The notes under the pieces were generated by a model. That model saw only the letters and a program-made list of their open reading frames with translations. It did not search any database and was not told the origin of the DNA. Source: Aquarana catesbeiana (lineage: Eukaryota; Chordata; Amphibia; Anura; Ranidae). From it: 64,000 nucleotides of DNA. The stretch spans positions 63,739,685 through 63,803,684 of the forward strand of contig NC_133328.1 of NCBI RefSeq assembly GCF_042186555.1, in the 5' to 3' direction. A program made the translations under genes and the position numbers. Shown here in pieces: positions 11,329 to 23,161 of the stretch (position 1 is its first letter; each line of letters opens with the position of its first letter).

Positions 11329-12222
11329 ATGGGCCCTAAGCAACGGCCCAAAAATTCATCCACACCAGGCCGCTCGGCCCCTGTACCGGCTACACAGCCT
11401 GACTCTTCTCTCATAGGGAGGCTGCAGGAACTGCTGACCGAATTAGCCATGGAGCACGAGGCTTCACCGAGTGCGGCTCTCCCTGCCCCACCCTCCCAGG
11501 ACAGCACCGCATTGATCCTGGCCGCCATTGAACAAAGCAAAACCTCCATGCTGGTGAGAATTGACCGACTAGCTGAAGAATGTAATCTCATTAGAAACGA
11601 CCTGGATAAGATTAGGAGCAGGCTGACTGAATCGGAAACCAGAATTTCTGCCACTGAAGATCTTACAGCTACCCACTCCAATACCATAGCAGAATTGCAA
11701 CGCACAGTACAATCGCTTGTTGCCAAAGCCGATGACGCAGAAAACAGGGCGAGACGCAACAATGTTCGAGTCCTGGGTCTCCCTGAGGGGGAGGAAGGTG
11801 ACAGACCAGCGGAGTTCGCGGAAGAATTCTTCAAAAGTCTGCTAGGCCTCGCAGATATCTCCCCGACCTATGTCGTCGAGCGTGCCCACCGTGTACCCAT
11901 GGGACGCATTATCCCTGGTGCGAATCCCCGACCCTTCTTGGTTCGCTTCCTCAACTTCAGGGACCGAGACAGGATCCTTTCCGCACCTCGCAAACATCCT
12001 TCGCTCCAGTATGGCAATTCCACAGTCCTATTATTTCCGGATTTTTCAGCTGACCTGCAGCGCAAGAGGAAGTCCTTTAATGACGTCCGTAGACGCCTAC
12101 GCGAAAAGGACATTAAATACAGTATGTTGTACCCCAGTCGTCTCCGGGTCCCCCATAATGGCTTGGTCAGGTTCTTCGACTCTCCGGCTGATGCAGATGA
12201 CTGGCTAAACAACCTGGGGTGA
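11329..12222 (+). CDS. L1-A ORF1 protein (RNA-binding chaperone of a LINE)
   Basis: An intact 297-residue frame. Residues 1-60 are Pro/Ser-rich and basic. Residues about 62-140 form a predicted coiled coil (many LxxxL/I spacings), the likely trimerisation region. Residues 141-235 fit the LINE-1 ORF1p RRM, starting with RRNNVRVLGLPEG and including VERAHRVP and RPFLVRFLNFRDRDRIL. Residues 236-297 fit the C-terminal domain, with RRRLREKDIKYSMLYPSRLRV. In the family this protein binds the element RNA and acts as a nucleic-acid chaperone in cytoplasmic RNPs. I chose ATG 11329, just ahead of the basic N-terminus; an in-frame ATG at 11230 would add 33 residues without family character. ORF2 follows after about 770 bp. 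Confidence 0.85.
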   Translation: MGPKQRPKNSSTPGRSAPVPATQPDSSLIGRLQELLTELAMEHEASPSAALPAPPSQDSTALILAAIEQSKTSMLVRIDRLAEECNLIRNDLDKIRSRLTESETRISATEDLTATHSNTIAELQRTVQSLVAKADDAENRARRNNVRVLGLPEGEEGDRPAEFAEEFFKSLLGLADISPTYVVERAHRVPMGRIIPGANPRPFLVRFLNFRDRDRILSAPRKHPSLQYGNSTVLLFPDFSADLQRKRKSFNDVRRRLREKDIKYSMLYPSRLRVPHNGLVRFFDSPADADDWLNNLG

Positions 12223-12989
12223 GCACCAGATATTATCCCTTACTACAAGTGGCTCCCCGACAGTTTTCATAATAATTCTATCTCCCTTCAGGATCCGGGC
12301 TCGTGGGGATTTTGTCCAGTTATCAGTCTGTTGTATAGCCCCCTTGGGTCTTATCACCTAAAGTTGTTGCTAATTGACTCCTGAACCCCCATGCAGGACT
12401 TACCCATTATGCTGGGTGGGAGACCAACCTAACCCCGGGAGCTGGTATGTTTAATCTACACCTGATTATGATTTTTCTCTTGCAAGAGCCATTGATCACT
12501 GGAGATTCCTCTAGATCAGGACTAGACATGCAGTACTTCTACATTCTTCTACCCCGGAGCTACCTTGTTGGACACACCTCACTACAGTATCTATCCCCCC
12601 CCCCAGTTTTTCTTTACGCCAATTGAAGAGGCATCAGCGGCACTGAATCGCTGCACTTTGGAACTTTTCACAGAAGTCTGAAGTTCTAAGAGTTTTGAGT
12701 TCAGGTTTTTGGGTATTAAACTGGCCATAGTTCTGTTTTTCTTTTTTTTCTCTGTTAGGGGTATTTCATGGTCAGTAGGGAGTTTACAGGTTACTGTTTT
12801 TGTTTATTTTTTATTTTTGTACGCTCTATATCCACTGACTGATGTATATATATATGCATGTGTTCTGTCAATGCTCACCATGCCCAGTGTAAAATTTGTT
12901 CTCCTCTTTGCATTCTCCCTTGGTTTCAAGGGGGCTGATCCCTCACACGTAGGTATCATTATGCTGCATTATAAATTGTTATTGCCTTC

Positions 12990-15900
12990 ATGGAGTTAAA
13001 ACTGATAACATGGAATGTACGAGAAAAAAGAAAAGGGGGCAAGAGGAGGCCTCCTAAAAAAGATGGTCCGCTCAAGAACAAACTGTTGTGAACCTGAAAA
13101 AACTTTATTGTGTCAATTTACTAAATAGAAACATAATCCACTAACCATGTATATTTAAAAATAGGGCAAAGAAAGTCCTATTGTGTGCTGGTGGCCACCA
13201 CAGACATTACACATACATCAAATTTTCATGCACTCCCACTCATCAAATTAATGTCACTGAAGACCCGGGTCTGTACAATTTTCATGGGATTCCAGAGCAA
13301 GGAGATGGCTTCATGAATAATAGACATTCGGTCCTTCTAGGATAAAGTGCAAGTGCTGGTGAAAAACAAGGGTCCCATACAGATGTGAGCCAATAGCTGA
13401 TTAGGCATATATGTGTGTCAACCGACAAGGAGAAAGGGGGGGAAGAGCGTCCTGATTGATTAGTGAACGACTGCAACTCCAAGGGGGGGAGGGGGAGGAA
13501 TGGTGGAGAGGGAGCAGCCTCACATGTATAGCATTGAAGATAGACGGAGGATAGCCATAGATAAAGTGCCTCCTATATGTAAGGGTACATTTTAAGCTCA
13601 CCGTCTGACGTCTTCAGTAAGGTCAAGGGCTGCTGATGACCGCACTCATGTGGGTAAAAGACACGTTCATGCGGCGTATAAGTTTATTGTAGACGTGAGC
13701 TGTTACTTCCAGGTATGGAATGTACGAGGTCTTAATAATAAGGTAAAAGGGCATTAATGTTCAAATACCTGAATAATCACAGACCCCATATCTTGTTCCT
13801 GCAGTAGACCCATCTCCTGGGGAATAAGATCCTGGCACTACGTAGACCCTGGGTACGGCAAGCATTTCATGCAACGTACTCCAGTTACGCCAGGGGAGTG
13901 GCCATCTTATTAAACAAATCCCTTGCATATAAGGTCATACATCTACAAACTGATCAGGAAGGCCGATTCATAATCCTCTTACTGGAGATCAGAGCAGTGG
14001 TCTATGCTTTAGTAAATGTATACATTACTCCTCCTTTCAACCAACAGGTCCTCTACAAATTATATGAACATTTAGCTACATTACAGTTCTCCAGACTTTA
14101 CATAGCTGGAGACTTTAATTCTATTCTGGACCCATCTCTGGACTCGTCCAACCCAAATAGGGTGTTTTCACCGGACCTACTTCAATGGGCACAAGCACTT
14201 AATTACACTGAGATCTGGAGATGGAAGCACCAAACCACTAGGGCTTACTCCTTTCACTCCACCACTCCATAAATCAGGCTCCAGGATCGACCTGGTCTTT
14301 GGCAACACCTGTGCCCTGGCGGCGGTGAGAGGGGTCTTGTACTTACCTGCGGGCCTCTCTGATCATGCGCCCTTAGAGGTCACCTTGGGGTTGTCTGACA
14401 CCAGGAGTCGAGACTGTTGGCGTTTAGCACCAAAATGGTTACAGGACACGAGGGTGGAGGAGGAAGTCTCTCCTAAACTACAACAATATTGGGAGATCAA
14501 TGAGAACTCAACCTCGGCACAGGTAGTCTGGGATGCCCTTAAGGCCAACACCAGGGGTGAATACATTTCAGCTATCAAGACGGTTCGTTCTGAGATGTCC
14601 TGTCAGGTCCAGGCCCTTGAGGAGGGAGAGGCTAAGGCAGCAGAGGCTTTTTCTGGTTCCCCGACTCGGGATCACTTCAGCCAGCTAGCTGAGGCAAGAA
14701 GAGCATTGTCTCTACATCTTGCATCGGCCACGCATCTGGATTTAAAATCTCTGGCGGGGAGGATCTTTGAGTCCGGAGACAAGAACAGCAAACTTCTAGC
14801 AAATTTAGTTGCGGACTCTAAAATGCAGACAGTGGTGTCAGAAATACGTGGTTCGGATGGTCAGGTGCTTTCTACTCCTGAGCAAATTTTGGATGAATTC
14901 AGATCCTTTTATTAAAAATTATATGAAGCAGTCCCTGGCTGGCCTGAGGACCGTCGTAGGGAGTTTTTACATTCCCTGCACCTACCCACTCTTTCACAGG
15001 AGGATCTTGAATTTTTAGACAAGGATTTTACCACAGAGGAGATAGAGGCAGCGATTTGTTCGTTCCCCAGTGGAAAAACACCGGGACCAGATGGCCTGCC
15101 GGGTGAATGGTACAGAATGTATGCCTCTTTAGTTGCACCAAAACTGTTGAAGGTCTTCTCTGAAAGTAAAAGGCAGATGTCCTTGCCCCTTTCTATGTAC
15201 CAGGCACACATAGTCCTCATTCCTAAGCCCGGCAAAGACATATCCCTCTGTACTTCCTATAGGCAGATCTCCTTGCTAAACTATGACCTCAAGATCTTGA
15301 CAAAAATACTAGCGACCAGACTGCGGACGATTCTACCATCCCTGATTAATATAGACCAGACTGGTTTCATGCCAGGGAAATCAACAGATATAAATTTACG
15401 TAGAGTGTTTACACATCTTCAGCTGCCTCCCACTGAGTCCTCCACGAGGGTATTGGTTGCGCTAGATATTGAAAAGGCATTTGATTCGGTGGCATGGCCT
15501 TATATGTCTTCGGTTCTTGAGGTTATGGGTTTTGGAGAAGAATTCCGTAGGTGGATCGATATTTTGTATAAGGACCCAACAGCGCAGATAAAACTTAATG
15601 GTGCTCTGTCGGCACCTTTTTCGGTGGGAAGAGGTACGAGACAAGGTTGTCCGCTGTCACCGGCTTTGTTTGCCTTGGTGATGGAACCACTTGCTTCGGC
15701 CTTAAGACAGGCAGAGGGGGTTAGGGGCATACAGGTGGGATCCATACATGAGAAAGTGGCTTTATACGTAGATGATCTCATTCTTTTTTTGAATGACCCT
15801 GCTCAATCCCTCCATGAGACGCTGACCATTCTTTCAAATTTCAATAGTTGCTCGGGACTCAAAGTGAACTGGGAAAAATCCCAAATCTTACCGATAGATA

Positions 15901-17406
15901 TAGCCGCAAAGGACATAGCAGATCCCAACCTTCCCTTATTATGGACAGACAAAATTAAATATCTAGGCATCCACATTTCCACATCTACCTCTGATTATTA
16001 TACCCATAACTTTGAACCACTGATACAAATGATGAGGACAAGACTGAAGGCTTGGGCACATCTCCCCCTCTCTCTAATTGGGAGGATTAATTTATTCAAG
16101 ATGAAACTACTGCCCGCTTTTCTCTATGTTCTTAGACACGCCCCTATCTGGATTCCAAAAAAAAGTATTTTGCCTGATAAATACCATTCTATTATCTTTT
16201 CTCTGGGGAACCGGTCAGCCGAGATTTAGGCTGGCGGTGCTACAGAGACCTTGGGGGGAGGGAGGCCTGGCTTGCCCTGACCTCCATTCTTATTTTGTGG
16301 CGACTCTATTATCACATGCCCACAACTGGCTGGTCTCTGATGAGTCTAATGCAGCAGTGGTTCTAGAAGCAGCACATCTGGGGTCATACGAGGCGCTACG
16401 GAACTTACTTTACCGGGGTCCTAGGGCTCCCTTCCCTCTTACAACGGCAATGAAAGCGGTTATACGAGCATGGTCGGTGGCAAATTCCATGCACCCCATA
16501 CCTTCTGGACACATATCCCCGCACAGCCCTCTTTGGTTTAACCCGCAATTGTCAGAATTTGGGTCCATTCCTGACCCTAGTATATGGGCATGCAAGGGCA
16601 TCAAATATATAAATCAGATCTGTTTGGATGGCCGAATGCAGACTTTTGACGGGTTGAAACAACAATATGATTTACCCAACTCTCACCTGTTTAGATTCCT
16701 GCAGCTTAGACACGCCTTCAACACCCAGTTTGAGCATGCCCAAGTGGCCTTTTACACCTCAAATCTGGAAACTCTGCTCAGGGACGAAACTCTAACTAAG
16801 CCCTTATCCACCATATATAAAGCGTTACTCCCTAATGCACACACGGGATTAGAAAACCTTAAGGCAAAGTGGGTGATCGATTTCCCTACACTAGACACAG
16901 AAGATTGGGAGGAACTGTGGGAGTGCCCCTTTTCACAGCTAGTATCAGCTAGAGACAAGTTAGTGCAGTTTAAAATAGTACATAGGGTATATTACACACC
17001 CGTGCGTCTACACAAAATATATCCATCTATTCCTCCCTCCTGCTGGAGATGCAACTCATCCTCAGCGGATTTCATACACATATTTTGGAGCTGTCCTCAG
17101 ATCGAAATTTTTTGGGTTGAGGTAACCAATTTTATTTTGACTGTCACCACTGTTCCTGTACCACTGTCTGTAGAGGTATGTCTGCTGGGACTTGTGGAAC
17201 CCCTGGCCCCAAGCCGGACTATTAGAACCCTGCTAGGATTACTACTTTATTATGCCCGTAAGTCGATAGTACTCAGATGGAAGGCCTCATCCGCACCCTC
17301 ATTACATTTTTGGAAGAGGTTAGTGAATGCGGCTCTACCACTATACAAGGCTACCTACCTGTCACGTGGATGTGCCAAAAAATTCCACAAAATATGGGAT
17401 ATTTAG
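12990..17406 (+). pseudogene. L1-A ORF2 (endonuclease and reverse transcriptase), broken
   Basis: The frame opens MELKLITWNVR at 12990, is cut by a 691-bp insert (13024-13714), and resumes. The APE-type endonuclease region keeps GDFN (near 14110), SRIDLVF and SDHAPL, but the catalytic Glu of the QETH motif is replaced by a TAG at 13805-13807. Other lesions: a shift near 13748, a shift near 14270, a TAA at 14913-14915, and a shift near 16195. The RT runs about 14916-16190 with GPDGLPGEW, the QGCPLSP motif and a YVDD active site at 15765-15776. The C-terminal part to 17406 has a CWRC...H...C zinc-knuckle-like motif near 17041-17100. In working copies this enzyme nicks DNA and primes reverse transcription at the nick. 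Confidence 0.85.
13024..13714. mobile_element. Unidentified 691-bp insertion in L1-A ORF2
   Basis: It is flanked by the 14-bp direct repeat ATGGAATGTACGAG (13010-13023 and 13715-13728), the duplicated target inside ORF2. The left edge is A-rich and the right edge has no poly(A), so it is not a plain L1-tailed retrocopy in + orientation. On the minus strand an AATAAA lies near 13100. I see no open frame. A Penelope-like or SINE-like origin is possible. Confidence 0.6.
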
Positions 17407-17845
17407 ACGGATTCCCTGTCCACTAATGCAGACTCGATGGACGATTAGTAACGTTCTACTAAGTACCGTGAATGACCCAAGAGGCATCTCCGATCTCATA
17501 ACACCCCTGAGATGCTCGGTCAATAGTCAGGGGGAGGGGGGGAATGCAATTATGTATCTATAATGTACACTTTGTTTCACAAGAACCTAAAGTGAGCTTT
17601 GTAGGATATATGTGGAATTGGAGAATTGCTTTGAATTTTCTACACAGGTGGTCGAGCGTACAATGGTTTAGGTAGTTTAGGTGTGTTTTTTCTCTCTCTC
17701 TCTTTTTTTTTTTTTTTTCCTTTTCTCATCTTATATCTAGTTTTGTAGTTGTAGTGAACGAGCCTGGGTATGCCCAATAGGCTCTGTATTGTTTTGTTCT
17801 CACTTAAAATTATAATAAAGATAACTTTAAAAAAAAAAAAAAAAA
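17407..17845 (+). terminator. L1-A 3' UTR, poly(A) signal and tail
   Basis: Non-coding 3' UTR with a C/T tract (17690-17722), AATAAA at 17814-17819 and an A-run from 17829 to 17845. This marks the 3' end of the element. Confidence 0.8.
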
Positions 17846-17939
17846 CAATTAAATATGTTTGTTTATATATTGATTGTGTACAGAGATCAGTAGCTCAAAC
17901 TGAATGAGGTTAACTTGATTTAGAAATATATACAATATA

Positions 17940-18245
17940 AACAAAATGGGGGACACAGATCAACAGGCTAAACTGGAGGTGTAAGGAACAGTCAGAAAGG
18001 GGGAACCAAGACTGGGATTAGAAACAAGGATAGCAGGGTAAAATATATAGGTACAAGGCAAGAGCAGGCTCAAGCAGGAATCAGGATCAGGATTAATGGC
18101 AAACAGTATCTGGCTAGCAGAGCCGAAGCACCAGGGAATAGTAGAGACAAGATTAAATACCCTCCTAGCAGCCCGCATTAGGTGGAGACCTATTACTGGG
18201 ATCTGTTGGCTGCTGGGAGACACCTACACCTGTCCTGACAATAAA
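17940..18245 (-). repeat. Possible LTR or retroelement leader (minus strand)
   Basis: Read on the minus strand it starts TGTCAGGACAGG and becomes rich in CCTG, CTTG and GCCTTG words, resembling frog Ty3-type LTR or leader sequence. No partner LTR, gag or pol is seen, so the assignment is weak. Confidence 0.22.
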
Positions 18246-20045
18246 AGTAAAGTAGAAGCACCTGTAATACATAGCACCCATCCTGCCAAAGATTGGGCCA
18301 TCTTGAAGGAGACCATGAACAAAGCTTGGCTATGGAGTGTCCCTGGGGACACCCATCTTGGGGGAGCCCAAATGGATGAGGATGGGCTGTTATTGTCTGT
18401 AAGGTGTGGTCAAGGAGAAGGCTTTGGTAGATGGTACACATGTGGAGAGGGGAAGCAAGGCTATTGGGCTGTTGCTCCCCATCAGCCTGTACTGCATACA
18501 CAGCCGGACTGTACTGAGGGACACTGTAAGAAACCCTGAGCCCCTGCCTGTGGGGCTGCTGCATCTAAATCAACTGCTGCTGTATCAGGGATTGCTGCAT
18601 TTGTGACTGTCAGATTCAGAAACACTGTTTCAAACTTCCAGAAGATAGGGATCACCTTTTGGAACCTTGGAGTAGTAAGAGGCCAGTTGATTCCACTGCT
18701 GGGGAAAAATTACAAGGCTCTCTATCTCATCTTTTTGAGAAACACAGATCTCTCCATCTGCTACGGTCCTTAACGTCAACAGACTCTATATAGCCAATGG
18801 CTGGTGAGCACAAAGGGCAATAGCTAGTAGCACACAGAGTAGTATTAATGTATGCCTTGTCTTGTTACATTATTGATTTTTATTGTGTTGTTTCCCTTTA
18901 AGTATTTATGCAACTACTGTATGTATTCAGTGTTGCCCAACAAATTGTTAAACAGCCCAAGCTGTGTCAGTGAGTGTCCAAAATATCAAGGTGGGATATA
19001 TTTCAGAGGCTAGAAGAACCTGGTACAACCAGCAAGTCCATGAAAGGGGGTGCTACAGAATTCTGAAGATTGGTACCCACACATGCATTCCATGGTCTTC
19101 ATTTGTTTTCACTGAAATCCCATCTGCAGACTGACAGGTTTAAAGATGGGCTTCCTTCTGAACTGAATGGATCATTTGGAAATATTTACAGCTACAACTT
19201 CAACATTCTGAAGATTTCAGAACATAGTGTGGGGCGAGTTCAGCTGAGCATTAAAGATCTGCAAGGAGCAAGGTTGTAGGTGAGTGTAATCTATTATAAA
19301 TGTGCTGAACAGCCCAAGATTAAATGCAAAATTATATTTGTTACATTCTTAGTAAATATATTTTATTTAAAAAATATACTGAATCCGGATTAATACAAAT
19401 TGAATAAGTACTGTATATGATAATACTAAACAATTATTTTGTGTATACATGTGTAGTTTATTTTCAGTGCTGTTATTTTATTCCATTCTCCCCAGTATAT
19501 ATTTTAAATGCCATTAAGTATTTGACAGGAATTTTACAAAGCCAAATCTCAGCAATTACAGAACAATATTGAATAAAATATGAGCAGTCTTTGGAAAATC
19601 ATTTTCAAACATGTGACAATGCAGTCTTTTTGTTCTTTATTTTAAAGCCTTGTGGGTTGTTCATCACTATAAAAAAGTGAGTTCTGTTCACAAATGTCAG
19701 TTTATGCTGGTATATTCGTAGATACCTATTTCTTATAACCAGGACATGTGTAACTGCAAAAATCTGTTTTGTTTCAATGTCCAATGTCTGATGTGCCTGT
19801 GGAAACATATATACAATTCATGACAGTTCTCCTGTTGGCCATGGTTCATAAAAAGGAAAAAGCACCAAGCCACATCTCATCCTGAGATGCTATGGATGGA
19901 AATGTAAAAATTATAGGTGCTCAGAAATATATGAACACAGAGACTGCTATTTTTGTTACTTATGTAAAAGTACCATAGGGTTTCAGTCCATTGCTAAAAC
20001 ATTAGTATTTTTTCTATACTGCTCTGTTCTCTAATACATGTTTGT
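18246..20045. other. No recognised element; one exon candidate inside
   Basis: Mixed sequence with a 147-codon open frame at 18096-18539 that has no family character. The only structured segment is the exon-like block at 19130-19279, listed separately. Confidence 0.4.
19130..19279 (+). CDS. Candidate exon (possibly a dead or poison exon)
   Basis: A 150-bp block lies between a C/T-containing acceptor ending CATCTGCAG (19121-19129) and a strong donor GTGAGT (19280-19285). One frame is open for 49 codons and reads like ordinary protein (for example SFGNIYSYNFNILKISEHS). The last codon before the donor is TAG. It could be a last-coding, poison or decayed exon, or chance. The protein was not recognised. 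Confidence 0.25.
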   Translation, partial: TDRFKDGLPSELNGSFGNIYSYNFNILKISEHSVGRVQLSIKDLQGARL

Positions 20046-20145
20046 TAAAGGGTATCTATACCCTAAAACAAAATATATAAAATATATTGCAAATTACCAA
20101 TCTTTGGATGTGGTGGTTGCATTAGTTTCCCCTTTTCTGGCTGCT
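20046..20145 (-). repeat. Dispersed repeat family R1
   Basis: The minus-strand sequence matches the family core (AACCACCACATC, then GGGTATAGATACCCTTTA). This is the only copy here on the minus strand. Confidence 0.5.
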
Positions 20146-20254
20146 TTTCTTTTATTTTAAGCTAGTGATCCTGCCAATAAAACTTCCTGTCCTAGGGTGA
20201 CAACGCTCACTCACTGTACTGTATCTATGAAGGAGCAGCATGTCATGAATCTGC

Positions 20255-20915
20255 AGTAATACTTTCATGCCCTGTCTGTCTGCTTACCTCTGGTTGTGTA
20301 TCAGCTTTAGGGCCTGTAATCTCACACCTGTCTGTTTATGTAATCTTCCCTCTAGCATGGCTCCACCTCAGCCTCTAACTGGGAACACTATATTAACCTG
20401 TGTACTGCAAGCCAGCCTCGCTGATCAATATGGTGTGTTTGGCTTCCTGTGTGCTTCTTGCCATGTGCTCTACGTCTGATCCTGTTTACCGACCTTGGCT
20501 TTTTCTTGACTGTCTCTGTCTGCTTCATATCCCGACCTTTGCCGTGTTCTTTGACTATCCCTGCCTGATTGTTGCCCCGACCTTTTGGCTTATCTCCTGA
20601 CTATCCCTTGTTGTCCCGGTCTGCTACTTTCTCTCTGTCCTCCAGTAGCCTACCGTGAGCGTGAGCTGGGAGACCCAGGGGGGCTGCGACCTTGAGCCAA
20701 TTGCAGCGAAGCCCATCCCCACCATCAGGGGCCCTGGTAAATACTTGCTGGCTCTTAGATTCTGCGCCCTGGGGAATCTCATGCTCTAGCTTTTCTGAAC
20801 CACCCAGTGCTCCATCCGCAGCAATCAGCCATAGGGTCTACTACCTTAACGGAGCACTCATGACCCCAACAGGATGCATCTGTCACCTGGCTTCAGTGAC
20901 CTGACACAGCATTGA
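20255..20915 (+). repeat. C/T-rich LTR- or leader-like stretch
   Basis: Repeated words such as CTGTCTGCTT, CCCGACCTTTG and TTGACTGTC give a pyrimidine-rich + strand, ending near CAGTGACCTGACAC. Frog Ty3-type retroelements have similar LTR or leader sequence. No protein region follows, so this may be a solo or partial copy. Confidence 0.3.
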
Positions 20916-20982
20916 AGAGCAGCATAAGCTGCTCTACTGATTTGCACTGCAAACATCCCCTCCTATCTCCATTACCTAGAGT

Positions 20983-21065
20983 AGGGGGTTCTTAACCTGG
21001 GGTCCATGGACTCCTAAATGGTCCATGGATGGGTTTCGGGGTCCATGAGGGTCAGATTAGTGTAT
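20983..21065 (+). repeat. hAT-type terminal fragment
   Basis: GGGGTTCTTAACCTGGGGTCCATGGA matches the general form of vertebrate hAT ends (C/TAGNGGTTC), with internal GGTCCATGG repeats. The other end was not located. Confidence 0.35.
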
Positions 21066-22310
21066 TAGTGTATCTAAAACCAAAACTGAAGCACATATAT
21101 CATGGACCACAAACCCTGTTGCTTGCAATTTAATACAAGCAGTGTTAGTTCCCGAATTTTAGCATTTTGCAATCCCCTGCACAGCACAGCTCAGGCTGGG
21201 TGATGGAGAAGCTGCACAAGCAGTCAGTCAGTTGTATGAATGTCCTACAAAGGGACATGCTGATGAGAGGAGACTGCTTCTCCATTCACTCTCCAGTCAC
21301 AGCCTGTAGTAGAGACAAGACCTTTACCTGTATCTCAACTGAAGCAGAGAAAAATCAGGCCTACTCTGCTGCCCGACAGGGCTGTGCTGTGTGGCAGATC
21401 TAAGTACACTAAAGGACTGAATGTCTAGAAAGGCAGATTCTTTGGCAGAAAAATCAGCTCCCATATATGTGTTTCATATAATTATTTAGCTGTATGTCTG
21501 GAGTACAGCTTTTGCTGAGAATTTCCATGCATATTTGAAACATATACAGTAATGATTTTCCTCTACAGTGATTTTTCTAGTGTTCAGTATTCCAAGTCTG
21601 GGCCATTGTTATATTCAATGGGTTCTGGCTCCTCAGGCTCCTCCAAAGTTAGCACCTCACCTTTGCCCCTCTTCACTACTCTTATTTCCTGCCTAAAGCT
21701 ATTCTTCTCCTTTCAGGATCAACAGGCTCTCATCACCACTGATGGGTTTTGGAGAGATACAGCAGCTTTTCTACAACTCCTACCCATTCTTTTAGATTAT
21801 TGATACAAATGAAAAGATTCTGTGCACCTACTGAATTTTCCACAAAGCAAACAGACCTAATCTAATTAATACTTTGTTCCACAACTAATATGAATGTGCA
21901 GCTGATTTTACAAAATGAGTCATATTAAAGAAAAATTTCAGGCTAATTAAAAAACAGGGCATTTATTTTTCCTTATATAAGTGCACAGTGGATGTTTTTT
22001 AGTGCATGGTCCCAGTAAGTGAAAGTTGGTTATATTATTAGTAATATATTACAATTTTCATGTATGTTCAATTTTCTATTTGTCAAAACTTTCTGCACAT
22101 GATTAGATGTACCTCATACCTTATATGGCACCGTCAGTCTTTCCTAGGGTTACCTACCGTCTAATCAGTGTTGATCCAGTAATTCAGATGATGTTGGATT
22201 CAGACCGAATTTTATGAAATAAAAAGTCCTGAGCCAAATCCAGGTTTCATTTAATTTTTTTGGAAATTTGAATTCCCAAAAGGCTTTAGATAAAAGGAAC
22301 AAAAGACTAC
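21066..22310. other. No recognised feature
   Basis: No gene, exon signal or element end could be supported. Confidence 0.45.
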
Positions 22311-22319
22311 TTAAAGGCG

Positions 22320-23145
22320 GTTTTATTCCTTATTCTGTATGTACTTCTATTGTTGCCTGGGCACACTTTTCTGTGGTGCTCCGAGGTCTTTCTATTTTTT
22401 TAATATTTTAATATTCCTGGTAGATATTTCAGGCAGATTAGGCTATTTTTTTGTCGACTTGGTTTATTTTTAGATATTGTATTGAACACACCTATAGTGG
22501 GAATTTGTGACCACTTACTGCTGTGTGCAATTTATACTCAAATATCTATACATGACTACTATATACCAGGTGAGAGCTAAGTCCAATTTAAACCGGTCTT
22601 TGAATTGGGGGACTTTTATAGTAGCACCTTAATCTATAACGCAAATGTTTGTTGTTTTCTATCCTTTTTAGTGGTATCTACTATAGACCACATGATATAT
22701 GTGTATCCCATTACTATAGACACATATATGCAATTTCATTTTTCGGTTCTTTGTCAGTTTGGTCAAGTTCTCCCACACCTTGAGCCACAAGTTTACCAGG
22801 CAAGCATACATGTTGTTATGCTTATATGTAATTAGTCTCTGTGTATATGTACTCCTCCTGGAGAAATGTTGTAACAATCATAATTCATACTTATATAGAT
22901 ATATACTACATTGAATACTTATATATGAACTCTCTTGTTTTAAAATATTACAGCACCTACCCAGTATCTGTCCTGAGGAAGCTAATATTTTAGTGAAAGG
23001 CGTCGACGAGCAAGTTTTTGGAGGCATTACTGGATCAGAAACTTTTCTATTACCTTGATACAGTATTAAATTAATCTTTGTACCATAGATCCAGTCCTCT
23101 ATAACTGCATTATTGGGTAACTGGTAAATGTGTCCATACAGGGTG
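22320..23145 (+). mobile_element. Penelope-like non-coding region, continuing after L1-B
   Basis: AT-rich sequence with a hammerhead-like motif at 22965-23010. In position and composition it resembles the terminal repeat region of the Penelope-like elements at 7.3 and 33.5 kb. L1-B cuts it at 23146-23161; the sequence after 28287 should be its continuation. No coding part is visible. Confidence 0.35.
22965..23010 (+). ncRNA. Hammerhead-ribozyme-like motif
   Basis: CTGAGGA at 22973-22979 matches the CUGANGA core. CTAA/TTAG could form stem II with a 4-base loop, and GAAA follows at 22995-22998, then GGCGTC. GTC before the core and GAC after GTC could pair as stem I. The weak point is stem III (A-G-G-C-G-U), where a G-G mismatch replaces C-G. 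Confidence 0.4.
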
Positions 23146-23161
23146 TTGTTTGTACTTTTTT

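Larger units (their letters stand above)
10327..17845 (+). mobile_element. L1-A: full-length Tx1/L1-like LINE
   Basis: The element runs from a GC-rich 5' leader through ORF1, ORF2 and a 3' UTR to a poly(A) tail of about 17 A. CAATTAAAT at 10318-10326 is repeated at 17846-17854 and is read as the target duplication. The length is 7.5 kb, or 6.8 kb without the 691-bp insert in ORF2. It lies on top of the older L1-E. ORF1 is open, while ORF2 has several stops and shifts, so the copy is not autonomous now. Confidence 0.85.

Noticed and set aside
13590..13650. CUGANGA-like heptamer on the minus strand in the 691-bp insert
   Set aside because: No GAAA and no stem II or cleavage site follow, so the heptamer is most likely chance.
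18096..18539. 147-codon plus-strand frame
   Set aside because: Overlaps an LTR-like stretch, has opposing frames of similar length and no protein motif.
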